Shown here in pieces: positions 1 through 5,981 of a DNA stretch of 8,161 bases (its first letter is position 1; each line of letters starts with the position of its first letter). The stretch covers positions 1 to 8,161 of the forward strand of contig JAKFYO010000262.1 of the NCBI GenBank assembly GCA_021730825.1, given 5' to 3'. Below the pieces are notes generated by a model, which worked only from the letters and a program-made list of their open reading frames with translations, was not told the DNA's origin and did no database searches. This stretch comes from Hyphomicrobiales bacterium (GTDB taxonomy: Bacteria > Pseudomonadota > Alphaproteobacteria > Rhizobiales > Xanthobacteraceae). Position numbers and translations under genes: made by a program.

Positions 1-2
1 TG

Positions 3-1298
3 CTCCGTTTGCCGGAGACCGAGATCGCGACGAAAGGCGAGTTTCGTTTCGGCGCGGACGGGCGTTTCGAGCCTGTGCTCGCGCTTACTCTGAAATCGAA
101 GGATCTGCGCAAGGCCTTCGTGATGGCTGACCGCGCCGTGCCGGATGTGCTGCCTGCGAGCGGCAGCGCGAGCATCCTGCGCGAAGGAAACAACCTCGTC
201 TTCGACAAACTGGCCTTCGACCTTGCCGGCTCGCGCGGCACGGGACGCCTGCTATTTCCGGCCGGTGAAATCTCGTCGTTCGGTGGCCAGCTCACACTGG
301 ATCGTGCGAATGCCGCGACACTTTTGTCGCTCGCAATCGGCCGCGCGAATGAGGCGACCCAGGAGCTCAGCGTTCCGGTGCTATCCAATTTCCCCGGCAT
401 GCTGCGCATGGAAGTCGGAGCCCTCGAACTATCCGAGCGTCTCGCTGTGCAGAAGGCTGCCTTCGATCTTCGTGTTGGCCGCTACGAGACCGTATTCGAC
501 AATCTGCGCGGTGACCTCGCAAACGGAAAAATCGCGGGCAGTCTGCGCTTCGCCGATACGTATCCGCGTGTCGCCGAGATCAAACTCGACGTGACCGATG
601 CCTCGCTCGCAACATTACTTTCGACCAAGGCGCTGCGCGGCACGTTGCGAAGCTCGCTGACATTAAGCGCAAACGGCAATTATCAGGACGCGCTGCTCGC
701 GAGCATTTCGGGACAGGGGACGATTACACTTTCCGCGCTCGAGATCGACCAGACCGACGCAACTTCCGTGAGTACAGTCTTTGCGGCGACCGCGAAGGAA
801 ACGCCGGACGAAAAGAAAATCGAGCAGTCACTGATTGCCAGCCTCTACCGCGCGCCGCTTAAGGTATCGAAGCTCGAAGCACCGCTTGTGATTGCAAACG
901 GTATCCTGCGTAGCGGATCGGCCAAGGCAAAAGCCGGCAATATCGAAATCCTGCTTTCGGGCTCGCTGAATATCCCGAAACGGAGTGCCGAGGCGCTTCT
1001 GAGTATCGAAGTCGCTGGAAACTCGCAGGTAAGACCGGGCGCGGTGATCCGCTGGGCCGGTCCATTCGATGCATTAGAGCGAAAAGTGGACGCCAAGGCG
1101 CTGATCACAGCGATCACGCTTCGCGCCATCGAGCGCGGCGGGCAAAATCCTTCCAACATGAACCTGCCGCAGGAAGATCGCGTCGTGCCGCCGGTGCAGA
1201 AAAAGCGTGCGCCTGCAAAGAGCGATATCGAGAGCGCGCCGTTGCTGCCGCCACCCGCGAACATTCCGCCAGTGCCGCAGCCCAGAAGCCAGAATTAG
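3..1298 (+). CDS. AsmA-family protein, C-terminal part (5' truncated by window edge)
   Basis: The frame is open from the left edge, so the visible 430 or so residues are the C-terminal part of a longer protein; the TTG at position 9 is only the first possible start codon in the window. The sequence is rich in short alternating hydrophobic strands of the form seen in AsmA-like C-terminal regions, including a stretch around residues 215-260 with GQGTITLSALEIDQTDA followed by a helical segment. AsmA-family proteins are normally anchored in the inner membrane by an N-terminal helix, which would lie off the window, and extend into the periplasm as lipid-binding beta-rich structures involved in outer-membrane homeostasis. 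The last 60 residues are basic then proline-rich (PLLPPPANIPPVPQP) and look disordered. The stop codon overlaps the stop of the convergent folA. Family membership is by pattern recognition; the exact subfamily is uncertain. Confidence 0.75.
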   Translation, partial: LRLPETEIATKGEFRFGADGRFEPVLALTLKSKDLRKAFVMADRAVPDVLPASGSASILREGNNLVFDKLAFDLAGSRGTGRLLFPAGEISSFGGQLTLDRANAATLLSLAIGRANEATQELSVPVLSNFPGMLRMEVGALELSERLAVQKAAFDLRVGRYETVFDNLRGDLANGKIAGSLRFADTYPRVAEIKLDVTDASLATLLSTKALRGTLRSSLTLSANGNYQDALLASISGQGTITLSALEIDQTDATSVSTVFAATAKETPDEKKIEQSLIASLYRAPLKVSKLEAPLVIANGILRSGSAKAKAGNIEILLSGSLNIPKRSAEALLSIEVAGNSQVRPGAVIRWAGPFDALERKVDAKALITAITLRAIERGGQNPSNMNLPQEDRVVPPVQKKRAPAKSDIESAPLLPPPANIPPVPQPRSQN

Positions 1299-1810
1299 TT
1301 TTTGCGCTCCAGTGTCACGACCGAATAGGCGTGATCGTCTTTTTCGCCTTGTATCGGGCCTTCGCGGCGCGTTTCGCGCCAAGTGCTACGGTCATATTTC
1401 GGGAACAGCACATCGCCTTCAGGCGAAGCATGCACTTCGGTCAGTTCGATTTTTGCCGCGATGGGAAGCGTCTCTTCAAAGAGCGCGCTGCCGCCGATGA
1501 TTGCAATTTCTGTGGCACCCGTTTTTGCCGCGTCATCATTCGCAAGCTTCAGAACGTCATCGAGCGAATGTCCGACCAGCACGCCATCCGCGCGCCAGCT
1601 TTTGTCGCGGGTCAGCACAATGCTGGTACGGCCAGGCAGCGGCTTGCCGACGGAATCATAGGTCTTGCGGCCCATGATCATCGGCTTGCCCATGGTGACG
1701 GCTTTGAAATGTTTGAGATCGCCGGGGATACGCCACGGCATTTGTTGTTTGCGGCCGATGACGCCGTTCTCCGCGATGGCGACGACCAATACTAAAGGTA
1801 GCGACTTCAC
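1295..1810 (-). CDS. folA: Dihydrofolate reductase
   Basis: A 171-residue protein, close to the usual 160-170, that reduces dihydrofolate to tetrahydrofolate with NADPH in the cytoplasm for thymidylate, purine and methionine synthesis. The N-terminal strand LVLVVAIAENGVIG, the loop MPWRIPGDLKHFK with Trp26 and the catalytic acid Asp31, the cofactor-binding segment MGRKTYDSVGKPLPGR (residues 46-61) and the Gly106-Gly107 motif in AIIGGSALF are all present, so it should be active. The start is GTG at 1810, overlapping the TGA of sspB by four bases (GTGA). With only weak Shine-Dalgarno-like purines (GCAAGAA) in front, translation is probably coupled to sspB. No thyA lies in this window, although folA is often next to it. 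The stop codon overlaps that of the convergent AsmA-like gene. Confidence 0.97.
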   Translation of the reverse strand: MKSLPLVLVVAIAENGVIGRKQQMPWRIPGDLKHFKAVTMGKPMIMGRKTYDSVGKPLPGRTSIVLTRDKSWRADGVLVGHSLDDVLKLANDDAAKTGATEIAIIGGSALFEETLPIAAKIELTEVHASPEGDVLFPKYDRSTWRETRREGPIQGEKDDHAYSVVTLERKN

Positions 1811-2373
1811 TTCTTGCGGAACTTATCGAGGCTGACGATTTCCGCGCCGGCGTCGGACTTTTCGGCGGGCGCATTCTCAGGCGCTTTCTCGCGCGCGGGC
1901 TTCGCGACTTCCGGCTCGGAAGCGGCACCCTTCGGCGGTGTTACCGCAATCGGCTTGTCGCCGGTCTTGTCGTTGTTCGCGACTTTCAACTCACCGGTCT
2001 GGCCTTCCGCGTTTTCGTTCGAGACAACCTCGAACTGAAGCCCAAACTGCACCGAAGGATCGAAGAAGCCTTTGACGGCGGCGAAGGGAATCAGCAGCCG
2101 CTCCGGCGCGCCGTTGAAGGAAACGCCGACTTCGAACGCGTGATCGCCGACCTTCAGGTCCCAGAACTGGTGCTGCAACACGATCGTCATTTCTTCGGGA
2201 AATTGCGCGCGAAGCCGGTCGGAGATGCGCAAGCCTTGCGCGCGCGTGTCGAAGGCGATGAAGAAATGATGCTCGCCGGGCAAGCCATCTTTCGCGACGT
2301 CGACGAGCACTTTGCGGACGACGCCGCGGAGCGCGTCCTGCGCGAGGAGGTCGTAACGGATTAAATCGGCCAT
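1807..2373 (-). CDS. sspB: SspB-type ClpXP adaptor protein (alphaproteobacterial form)
   Basis: A 188-residue protein of the alphaproteobacterial SspB family, an adaptor that binds ssrA-tagged proteins and tethers them to the ClpXP protease in the cytoplasm. Residues 1 to about 118 form the substrate-binding fold, recognised from MADLIRYDLLAQDALRG, the HHFFIAFDTRAQGLRIS strand region, the acidic-hydrophobic FPEEMTIVLQHQFWDL segment and FNGAPERLLIPFAAVKGFFDPSV. Residues 119-175 are a flexible tail rich in Ala, Pro, Glu and Lys. The last ten or so residues, EIVSLDKFRKK, form a conserved-looking tip that I infer to be the ClpX-docking peptide. The gene starts 50-odd bases downstream of the tmRNA coding piece on the same strand. 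No good Shine-Dalgarno is seen before the ATG (AATCCTGCA). It is followed by folA with a 4-base overlap. Confidence 0.93.
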   Translation of the reverse strand: MADLIRYDLLAQDALRGVVRKVLVDVAKDGLPGEHHFFIAFDTRAQGLRISDRLRAQFPEEMTIVLQHQFWDLKVGDHAFEVGVSFNGAPERLLIPFAAVKGFFDPSVQFGLQFEVVSNENAEGQTGELKVANNDKTGDKPIAVTPPKGAASEPEVAKPAREKAPENAPAEKSDAGAEIVSLDKFRKK

Positions 2374-2424
2374 TGCAGGATTGAACCCGATTCCGGGTGG
2401 GCGCGCCAGCGAGCAGAAAGAGTA

Positions 2425-2750
2425 GTGGAGGCTTCTGTTGCCAGGTGCCTCCGGACCCCGCCTGAAAGTGCTAACCCTCAGGGCTTAATTCCCAGTGATC
2501 AAACCGCTTACGCGGCCTGAGCAACCGGAGCATAGTTGTCATTCGCAACTATCAATGGCCCGATAACGGCGGAACCATGCCGAGCAAAAGCCGCGCTCTT
2601 TACGCCCTCGTCGATCCTATTTCGCCCCCGCCGAAGCCCGGCGATCTTTGCCGTAAGCCGGGTTTGGGTGGAGGCGCCGGGTACCGCCCCCGGGTCCGAA
2701 AGGTTTATTACAACGAGCGTTTATCGCCATAGCCGGATTGCTCCGGCACC
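2425..2750 (-). ncRNA. ssrA: tmRNA (ssrA), circularly permuted two-piece form
   Basis: This is transfer-messenger RNA, which rescues stalled ribosomes and adds a degradation tag. Read on the minus strand, the acceptor piece comes first: a T-arm-like hairpin (CCGGG, 7-base loop, CCCGG; about 2680-2696) and the 3' acceptor strand CGCCTCC at 2676-2670, followed by ACC. A spacer with a hairpin (2662-2657 pairing with 2642-2637) separates it from the coding piece, which begins at 2629 with GGGGGCG and continues GAAATAGGATCGACGAGGG, the typical tmRNA 5' end. GGGGGCG and CGCCTCC form a 7-bp acceptor stem with a G3-U wobble, the alanine identity element. The tag frame at 2546-2508 reads ANDNYAPVAQAA then TAA, preceded by TAGTT before the GCG resume codon. 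A GGAGGC/GCCTCC hairpin at 2452-2427 probably lies near the 3' end. Identity is secure; the two outer ends are approximate. Confidence 0.95.
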
Positions 2751-2753
2751 CCG

Positions 2754-2781
2754 AATATAGGCGCTTGAGCGTGGCGGTTAA
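2754..2781 (-). promoter_or_regulatory. Candidate promoter of ssrA
   Basis: On the minus strand there is TTAACC (2781-2776, 4 of 6 to the -35 consensus), a 16-base spacer, then TATATT (2759-2754, 5 of 6 to the -10 consensus). The expected start of transcription, near 2747, falls at the first base of a perfect 6-bp hairpin with a GCAA tetraloop (2747-2732) that would open the pre-tmRNA. The -35 box lies just 12 bases past the stop codon of the upstream small membrane protein gene. This is inferred by consensus match only. Confidence 0.5.
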
Positions 2782-2792
2782 AGGGCGGGCGA

Positions 2793-2960
2793 TTACCCCT
2801 TGCTTTGCTTGGCTTTGAAGTACTGGCCGAGGCTCGCGAGCAGGAATCCGATGCCTCCGAGCATGAACAGGAAGAAAGCATTGCTTGTGCCGGCCGTCAG
2901 GTAAGCGGCGAGTAGAGACAAGACTCCGGCTGCCGCGTACATCAATACAAGCTGCATCAT
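2793..2960 (-). CDS. Small membrane protein, unknown function (55 aa)
   Basis: A 55-residue hydrophobic protein beginning MMQLVLMYAAAG. Two likely membrane helices cover residues 4-22 and 27-45, with a short TAGTSN turn between them, and it ends in a basic tail (FKAKQSKG). The frame is open further upstream, but that extension is arginine-rich and lies over the ridA coding sequence, so the start is placed at the ATG pair at 2960/2957. The first ATG overlaps the ridA TGA by four bases (ATGA). A GGAG lies 3 bases before the first ATG and 6 before the second, so initiation at 2957 (54 residues) is equally likely. The gene is last in the three-gene leftward group, and the ssrA promoter follows its stop directly. 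I do not recognise a family, and the function is unknown. Confidence 0.7.
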   Translation of the reverse strand: MMQLVLMYAAAGVLSLLAAYLTAGTSNAFFLFMLGGIGFLLASLGQYFKAKQSKG

Positions 2961-3358
2961 TCGCTCCGCATTGCGATTACTTCGAGTTCGACCCGCGCGT
3001 TCAGCGCAAGCCCGTTTGCGCCGAAAGCCGAGCGCGCAGGGTAGGGCTCCTCGAAATACTCGAGATAGATCTTGTTGAAGGCTGGCCAGTCTTTCATGTC
3101 GGCAAGCATCACGAGACACTTTACGACATTCTTCGCGCCAAGGCCGTTCGCCTTCAGCGTCGTGAAGACATTTTCCATCACCTGACGAAATTCGTCTTCG
3201 GTGGATTTATTGTTGAGCTCCAGCTTGCCCGGCAGGGTGCCTAGCTGGCCGGAAAGAAATACGAGACTTCCGGCAGTCATTCCCTCGGAGAAAGGCAAGC
3301 CCGCCGGCATGTGGCCTCCGGGCTTTATGCGCTCCGGAAATTTCCTGCCTGCGCTCAC
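2957..3358 (-). CDS. RidA (YjgF/YER057c/UK114) family protein
   Basis: A 133-residue protein of the RidA family, whose best known members hydrolyse reactive enamine/imine intermediates released by PLP enzymes, acting as cytoplasmic trimers. The family pattern is clear: PFSEGMTAGSLVFLSGQLGT (residues 22-41), a central helix EFRQVMENVFTTLKANG, strand KCLVMLADMKDW, and the C-terminal block YPARSAFGANGLALNARVELEVIA. Arg109 and the acidic pair Glu124/Glu126 match the ligand-binding Arg and Glu of active members. The usual LP near the end is replaced by LA in GLALNA, so the exact deaminase substrate cannot be assigned. The GTG start at 3358 overlaps the TGA of the upstream exported-protein gene by four bases. 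An internal ATG at 3310 has a much better ribosome site (GGAGG, 4 bases before it) and would give 117 residues, but would lose the first strand of the fold. Confidence 0.92.
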   Translation of the reverse strand: MSAGRKFPERIKPGGHMPAGLPFSEGMTAGSLVFLSGQLGTLPGKLELNNKSTEDEFRQVMENVFTTLKANGLGAKNVVKCLVMLADMKDWPAFNKIYLEYFEEPYPARSAFGANGLALNARVELEVIAMRSE

Positions 3359-4566
3359 CGCTCAAGCACTTCGAGCGCGACCGTGCGATAGGCGTTGGCG
3401 ACGTTTTGCAAACGCGCGGCGGCTTCGCCGGTGCCGGCGATGCCGAGCAGGTAAATACCGCCTTTGCGGCGCGGCACCGCGATGTAATAGACCGACCAGT
3501 TGTTCTGGCCTTCGCAGGACGTATAGATCGATTGCGACTGCGAGCCGCTCATTGCGGGCACCGCACCCGACGCAAACTTGCCTTTGCAGGAGCTTGCGTC
3601 ATCGGCGATCAGCTCGCCGCGTAGCTTGTCGATACTGGCACCGCGGCTACCTGTGAGAATCCGCAAGGTGCCGAGGATGCCGTCCGCGCGCCATACGGTG
3701 TCATATTTGTCGCGCAGATCGCCGCTGAGTTGCTCGGGCTTCTGGAATTCGAACGTGAAGTTCGCGCGGCGTAGAATGTCGGTTGCGATGTCGGTTGCTT
3801 CCTTACGCGCTTCCGGCGTCGGTCCGACGGTGGGCGTATTCGCAGGCGGCTGTTCCGGCTGACGGTCGGGCCGCATCGGATCGTCGTCGCGGTCAGGCGC
3901 GCGCGCGACGCGATTATCGAGATTGTTGTTGTCCTTGCGTGTGCCACCCGAGCCGAAGCCGGTGTTGCTGTTCGGCTGCTGGTTGCGCTCCGGCTGCGTC
4001 ACGCGATTGCTGTTGCCGGGGCCGAGATCACGTTCGCCGCTTTCGCGCGAACGGTTGTCGTTGTTCGCGACGTGCCCTTTGTACTTCTGCGCGCATTGCA
4101 GGATTGCTGTCAGCATCGGGTTGGTGTCGGTGAGATTGAAATTCGACGGCAAATTGCCATCCACGTTGACGACAAGGCGAAGGCCCTGGCGAAACTGGTT
4201 GAACAGCTCGACGCTGTCAGGCAATCCCGCGCGGATCAGACGGGTAGTTACGGCGGTGCCGCGTACAGTGTTCATGCGGCCGCCGTCGATATTGAACGTG
4301 ATATCGAAACTGCGGCCCTCGCGCAGGTTCCAGTCCTGATTCGAGAACCCGATCGACCATTGGAACGACTCGTTGACCGAGAACAGCAGCAGCAATCCGT
4401 TCTGATATTGCGCCGACGCCGCGCAATGCGAGAAGCGTCCAGTCCGGTCGTTGGTGTAGGCGCCCATGTTCCAGCCGGCGACCTTGTAGCTGGTGATCGT
4501 CGCCGCATTTGCCGGTACGGCAAGCGAGGCAGCGGCAGCAAAAGTTGCAATGACGAACGCGCGCAT
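3355..4566 (-). CDS. Exported two-domain protein of unknown function
   Basis: A 403-residue protein with a signal peptide (residues 1-21, ending PANA before ATIT) and therefore probably periplasmic or secreted. Residues 22-165 form an N-terminal domain with two cysteines (48 and 158) and strands such as GLLLLFSVNESFQWSIGF and RSFDITFNIDGG. Residues 166-255 are a low-complexity linker rich in Asn, Arg, Asp, Gln and Pro. Residues 256-403 form a second domain with another two cysteines (327 and 351), a SIYTSCEGQNNWSVYYIAVP segment and a final helix. The even cysteine pair in each domain suggests one disulfide per domain. The gene is first in a leftward group with ridA (4-base overlap) and the small membrane protein, and its own promoter probably lies in the 140-base gap upstream. 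I do not recognise a named family for either domain. Confidence 0.85.
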   Translation of the reverse strand: MRAFVIATFAAAASLAVPANAATITSYKVAGWNMGAYTNDRTGRFSHCAASAQYQNGLLLLFSVNESFQWSIGFSNQDWNLREGRSFDITFNIDGGRMNTVRGTAVTTRLIRAGLPDSVELFNQFRQGLRLVVNVDGNLPSNFNLTDTNPMLTAILQCAQKYKGHVANNDNRSRESGERDLGPGNSNRVTQPERNQQPNSNTGFGSGGTRKDNNNLDNRVARAPDRDDDPMRPDRQPEQPPANTPTVGPTPEARKEATDIATDILRRANFTFEFQKPEQLSGDLRDKYDTVWRADGILGTLRILTGSRGASIDKLRGELIADDASSCKGKFASGAVPAMSGSQSQSIYTSCEGQNNWSVYYIAVPRRKGGIYLLGIAGTGEAAARLQNVANAYRTVALEVLER

Positions 4567-4706
4567 GACGATCTACGAAATCCCTGTTTATCAGGCTCTT
4601 TTGGCTGTTGCCGCCAATGATGAGGGCAGACGCGGGCCGATGCAACGGGTCTGTTGCCGTCGCTGTCAGGCGCGATTTTTAGGCAACAGTCCGGCCTGGG
4701 GCAAAA
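4567..4706. promoter_or_regulatory. Intergenic region with three copies of CTGTTGCC
   Basis: The gap between the LysE-type gene and the exported-protein gene carries CTGTTGCC at 4605-4612 and 4651-4658 and the inverted copy GGCAACAG at 4682-4689. The second and third copies can form an 8-bp stem, extended by a TCGC/GCGA pairing inside the loop. It could be an operator for the downstream minus-strand gene or a poorly U-tailed terminator for the LysE gene. The sequence alone does not decide. Confidence 0.35.
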
Positions 4707-5321
4707 TTATCGCGCTCTAGTAAGCGCCAGCCAGACACCGCCGCCGATCAGGAAACCGCCCGAAATCTTCGAGAGCAGGCGTACACGAGCGCGCGACAGC
4801 AATGCGCCGGCACGCCCTGCCGTGATCGCGTAGATTGTGTCGAAGACGGCGGCGGTCACCATCGCGGTGATACCGAGAAGGAGAACCTGTTCGAGATAAT
4901 TACCCTTCGGGTCGATGAATTGCGGGAATAGCGCGCCGAACAGCACGATGATCTTCGGATTGCTCATCAGTACGACGAAGCCCTGGAAGAAAAATCCACC
5001 ACGCGGTTTCGGTGCTGCTTCCGCGGAATCGAACGCGCCATCCGAGCGGAACAGCTTGATGCCAAGCCAGATCAGATAGGCGGCACCTGCGAGCCGCAGC
5101 ACTTCGAACCACCAGCCGATCGCCTCCAGGAGCGAAGCAAGGCCCAGAATGACGATGCCAATCATAACCGCGAGCCCAAGCTGCGTGCCAGCGACATTCA
5201 GAAGTCCGGCGCGTGCGCCATAGCGCAGGCTGTTTGCGACAATCACGGTCACGGTGGGGCCGGGGACGATCACGAGCACGATGCAAGCGGCAAGATACGC
5301 GAGATAAAGATTGAGCGACAT
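4707..5321 (-). CDS. LysE/RhtB-family amino-acid exporter
   Basis: A 204-residue inner-membrane protein of the LysE/RhtB translocator family, which exports amino acids or related small metabolites. The N-terminal helix carries the family motif LVIVPGPTVTVIVANSLRYG (residues 16-35) with PGP at 20-22, followed by GARAGLLNVAGTQLG. Further hydrophobic helices include AVMIGIVILGLASLLEAI, LRLAGAAYLIWLGIKLF, FVVLMSNPKIIVLFGALFPQF and a C-terminal GGFLIGGGVWLAL. Length and helix layout fit the family, with about six segments. The frame is open for 29 codons upstream, but that part overlaps the end of the Nudix gene and is not hydrophobic; the ATG at 5321 has GAGGAGA about 10 bases in front and begins the conserved domain. 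It lies 34 bases downstream of the Nudix gene and is probably co-transcribed. The substrate cannot be read from the sequence. Confidence 0.92.
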   Translation of the reverse strand: MSLNLYLAYLAACIVLVIVPGPTVTVIVANSLRYGARAGLLNVAGTQLGLAVMIGIVILGLASLLEAIGWWFEVLRLAGAAYLIWLGIKLFRSDGAFDSAEAAPKPRGGFFFQGFVVLMSNPKIIVLFGALFPQFIDPKGNYLEQVLLLGITAMVTAAVFDTIYAITAGRAGALLSRARVRLLSKISGGFLIGGGVWLALTRAR

Positions 5322-5355
5322 GGCGGATGTTCTCCTCGCGCCAGTTTCGGCGCAA

Positions 5356-5886
5356 TCAAACGAGGAGTAAATATCTCCAGAAGCGCAGGCGCTTGATGCG
5401 CGGGCCAACCCAGCTGATAAGACGGGAAAGCCCCGAATAGCGCACGCTTTTGCGTGTCGCTGCCGAGAGCGCCCGCGGTCCTACGCGCTGGAGGAATTTG
5501 CGTTCGCGCGGACGGGATAATTTGGCGATCGCTTTTGCGAGCGGCAACCATTGCACGCTTTGCACATCGCGCATGAGCTTGCCGGGTTTGCCATAGGCTT
5601 CCATGCGCCAGAACTTTGCGACCTTCGGTAAGCCGCCGCTCTCGTATGCGATCTGGCCTAGATATTCGTGAACGCGCACCTCGCGCCCGGTTTCTTCCGT
5701 TGCCTCCCGTATTGCAGCGGCGAGGACGGTTTCATTTTTGTGGAGCTTGCCTTTCGGCAGCACCCAGGTTTTCTGGTAGCGCATCTGTACGACCGCGATC
5801 AGCGGTCTTTTCTTTCCACGCAGCACGATGCCTCCCGCCGCGAGCACGGGTATCTTCGATCCAGATTTCTTGCCGGTGGATGTCAT
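5356..5886 (-). CDS. Nudix hydrolase
   Basis: A 176-residue Nudix protein; the family cleaves nucleoside diphosphates linked to another group, using divalent metal ions, in the cytoplasm. The Nudix box is intact at residues 46-69: Gly46, Glu52, Arg60-Glu61, Glu64-Glu65 and Gly67 fit GX5EX7REUXEEXG. It follows the typical WVLPKG approach segment, and the strand VLAAGGIVLRGKKRPLIAVVQ lies before it. The C-terminal 45 residues, after WLPLAKAIAKLS, are rich in Arg and aromatic residues (RFWRYLLLV at the end) and are an extension beyond the core fold; they may contact nucleic acid, phosphate or membrane, but this is a guess. The ribosome site is weak (ACAGGCAA before ATG). It is followed by the LysE-type gene and is divergent from the DUF4189-like gene. 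The substrate is unknown; diphosphoinositol- and Ap4A-type Nudix enzymes have a similar layout. Confidence 0.93.
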   Translation of the reverse strand: MTSTGKKSGSKIPVLAAGGIVLRGKKRPLIAVVQMRYQKTWVLPKGKLHKNETVLAAAIREATEETGREVRVHEYLGQIAYESGGLPKVAKFWRMEAYGKPGKLMRDVQSVQWLPLAKAIAKLSRPRERKFLQRVGPRALSAATRKSVRYSGLSRLISWVGPRIKRLRFWRYLLLV

Positions 5887-5981
5887 TTGCCTGTCACGCT
5901 TCCTGCAAGACGGCCGTTACGGATTTGTGACAGGGCTGTGGAGCCGATGTAGCATAAGCAGGTTCGGCAAAGGGGAATCGC
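5887..5981. promoter_or_regulatory. Divergent promoter region with inverted repeat CCTGTCAC/GTGACAGG
   Basis: The 95 bases between the Nudix gene (leftward) and the DUF4189-like gene (rightward) contain perfect 8-bp inverted half-sites, CCTGTCAC at 5890-5897 and GTGACAGG at 5927-5934, 29 bases apart. The left copy lies against the Nudix start codon and the right copy near a poor -35-like TTGTGA (5925-5930). A shared repressor site is possible. No convincing -10/-35 pair was found for either gene. Confidence 0.3.

Noticed and set aside
1331..1795. Plus-strand open frame antisense to folA
   Set aside because: folA is unmistakable on the minus strand; this frame is a shadow.
2378..2392. GGGTTCAATCC on the minus strand, resembling a tRNA T-loop
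   Set aside because: No 5-bp T-stem, acceptor stem, anticodon arm or CCA surrounds it, so it is not a tRNA or an attachment site with support.
2536..2760. Plus-strand open frame between sspB and the small membrane gene
   Set aside because: It is antisense to the tmRNA; the stretch is explained by the permuted ssrA.
4072..4620. Long plus-strand open frame over the exported-protein gene
   Set aside because: It lies antisense to a gene with a signal peptide and domain structure, has no ribosome site or recognisable protein character, and is typical of open antisense frames in GC-rich DNA.
5322..5408. N-terminal extension of the LysE-type protein by 29 residues
   Set aside because: It overlaps the Nudix coding end, is not hydrophobic, and the ATG at 5321 has its own ribosome site and starts the family domain.
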